A program made the translations under genes and the position numbers. Under the pieces are notes generated by a model. The model did no database searches and was not told the origin of the DNA. It saw only the letters and a list, made by a program, of their open reading frames with translations. This document shows, one piece after another, positions 6,265 to 6,538 of a stretch of 6,538 nucleotides of DNA. The stretch is taken from NCBI GenBank assembly GCA_900549645.1, contig URPD01000070.1:1-6538 (forward strand), in the 5' to 3' direction. The stretch is from an uncultured Eubacteriales bacterium. GTDB taxonomy: Bacteria; Bacillota; Clostridia; Oscillospirales; Oscillospiraceae. Position 1 is the first letter of the stretch. Each line of letters begins with the position of its first letter.

Positions 6265-6300
6265 CGTTGCTTGCGGCAACGGGCGGTCTTGCTCTATAAT
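6265..6300 (+). promoter_or_regulatory. Promoter and candidate operator of the XRE-like gene
   Basis: A perfect TATAAT (6295-6300) has TTGCGG (6271-6276) 18 bases upstream. Overlapping that -35 is a perfect inverted repeat CGTTGC-N5-GCAACG (6265-6281), placed to block RNA polymerase, as an autorepressor operator would be. A 10-base perfect palindrome ATGTTAACAT (6254-6263) adjoins it upstream and could be a second site. The leader to the ATG is about 28 bases. Confidence 0.55.
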
Positions 6301-6334
6301 GATGCCATCAGCCGAACCGAAGGAGGCTAAAATA

Positions 6335-6460
6335 ATGCTTAGCGAAAAAATAAAAGCTGTCAGAAAGTCGAAGGGACTTTCGCAGGAAGAGCTGGCCGTC
6401 AAGCTGAACGTTGTGCGGCAGACAATATCCAAGTGGGAGCAGGGAGTTTCCCAAAGTTAA
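6335..6460 (+). CDS. Truncated XRE-family helix-turn-helix regulator, likely gene remnant
   Basis: A 41-residue frame beginning MLSEKIKAVRKSKGLSQEEL, followed by AVKLNVVRQTISKWEQG: a complete Cro/CI-type (XRE) DNA-binding domain in the form common in Clostridia. The start is firm: AGGAGG (6321-6326) lies eight bases before the ATG, with a promoter at 6271-6300. Relatives normally go on with a SVPD-type turn and then a last HTH helix and C-terminal domain, to a total of about 70-250 residues; here VSQS and a TAA follow KWEQG. No other frame after 6460 restores the expected sequence, so a simple one-base frameshift is not supported; a deletion or junction near 6446-6460 is more likely. The short product lacks the last HTH helix and a dimerisation domain, so it probably cannot repress normally. 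Bases 6461-6538 hold no recognisable gene; a new start at 6536-6538 (AAAAGG nearby) is possible but unsupported. Confidence 0.7.
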   Translation: MLSEKIKAVRKSKGLSQEELAVKLNVVRQTISKWEQGVSQS

Positions 6461-6538
6461 AGATACCACATCAATCCCACGCGGACTTTTGCTCAACCGA
6501 TACAGCCGGAGGGCTGGATAACAAGAAAAGGCGGTATG

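Noticed and set aside
4000..6432. An 810-codon open frame on the minus strand, antisense to the flavoenzyme
   Set aside because: It lies opposite a clearly real gene, its protein is low-complexity in Val/Leu/Asp/Gly, matches no family I know, and is explained by the strong codon bias of the plus-strand gene.

Overview
The window looks like a piece of chromosome from a GC-rich, low-redundancy clostridial Firmicute, probably an anaerobic gut Clostridia/Oscillospiraceae-type organism. Reasons: strong GGAGG-type ribosome binding sites, sigma-A-like promoters (TTGNNN/TATAAT), a CPC-less P-type ATPase next to a small DUF6110-type protein, an Fe-S/FAD old-yellow-enzyme-type reductase typical of anaerobes, and a Clostridia-style XRE repressor N-terminus. 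This placement is inference; there is no phylogenetic marker gene.

Left half (1-3123), minus strand: a three-gene unit read right to left. A small DUF6110-like protein (2752-3018) is followed, after a 67-base gap holding a strong hairpin (2704-2743), by a 690-residue heavy-metal P1B-type ATPase (612-2684). One base beyond its stop begins a GNAT N-acetyltransferase (83-610). The ATPase has all the phosphorylation and ATP-handling motifs, but has SCA in place of the usual membrane CPC and no CxxC in its N-terminal domain. That fits the CtpC-like branch better than the copper branch. A terminator at 52-78 faces the other way and closes a plus-strand transcript whose gene lies outside the window.

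Middle (3019-3308): a 290-base divergent control region. It holds a good plus-strand promoter (TTGCAA-17-TATAAT) with a 17-base inverted repeat at its start point, one or two candidate minus-strand promoters, and an imperfect palindrome close to the DUF6110 gene.

Right half (3309-6237), plus strand: a TetR-family regulator (3309-3941) followed 88 bases later by a 697-residue flavoenzyme (4030-6123) of the 2-enoate reductase / 2,4-dienoyl-CoA reductase type (FMN barrel, 4Fe-4S cysteines, FAD/NADH domains), then a classic rho-independent terminator (6210-6237). The likely logic is that TetR senses a ligand, perhaps the reductase's substrate, and controls itself and the reductase. The substrate cannot be told from sequence.

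Right edge (6238-6538): a separate promoter with a good inverted repeat drives a 41-codon XRE-type HTH reading frame that stops right after its DNA-binding domain, so it is probably a gene remnant. No CRISPR array, tRNA, rRNA, insertion sequence or attachment site was seen.
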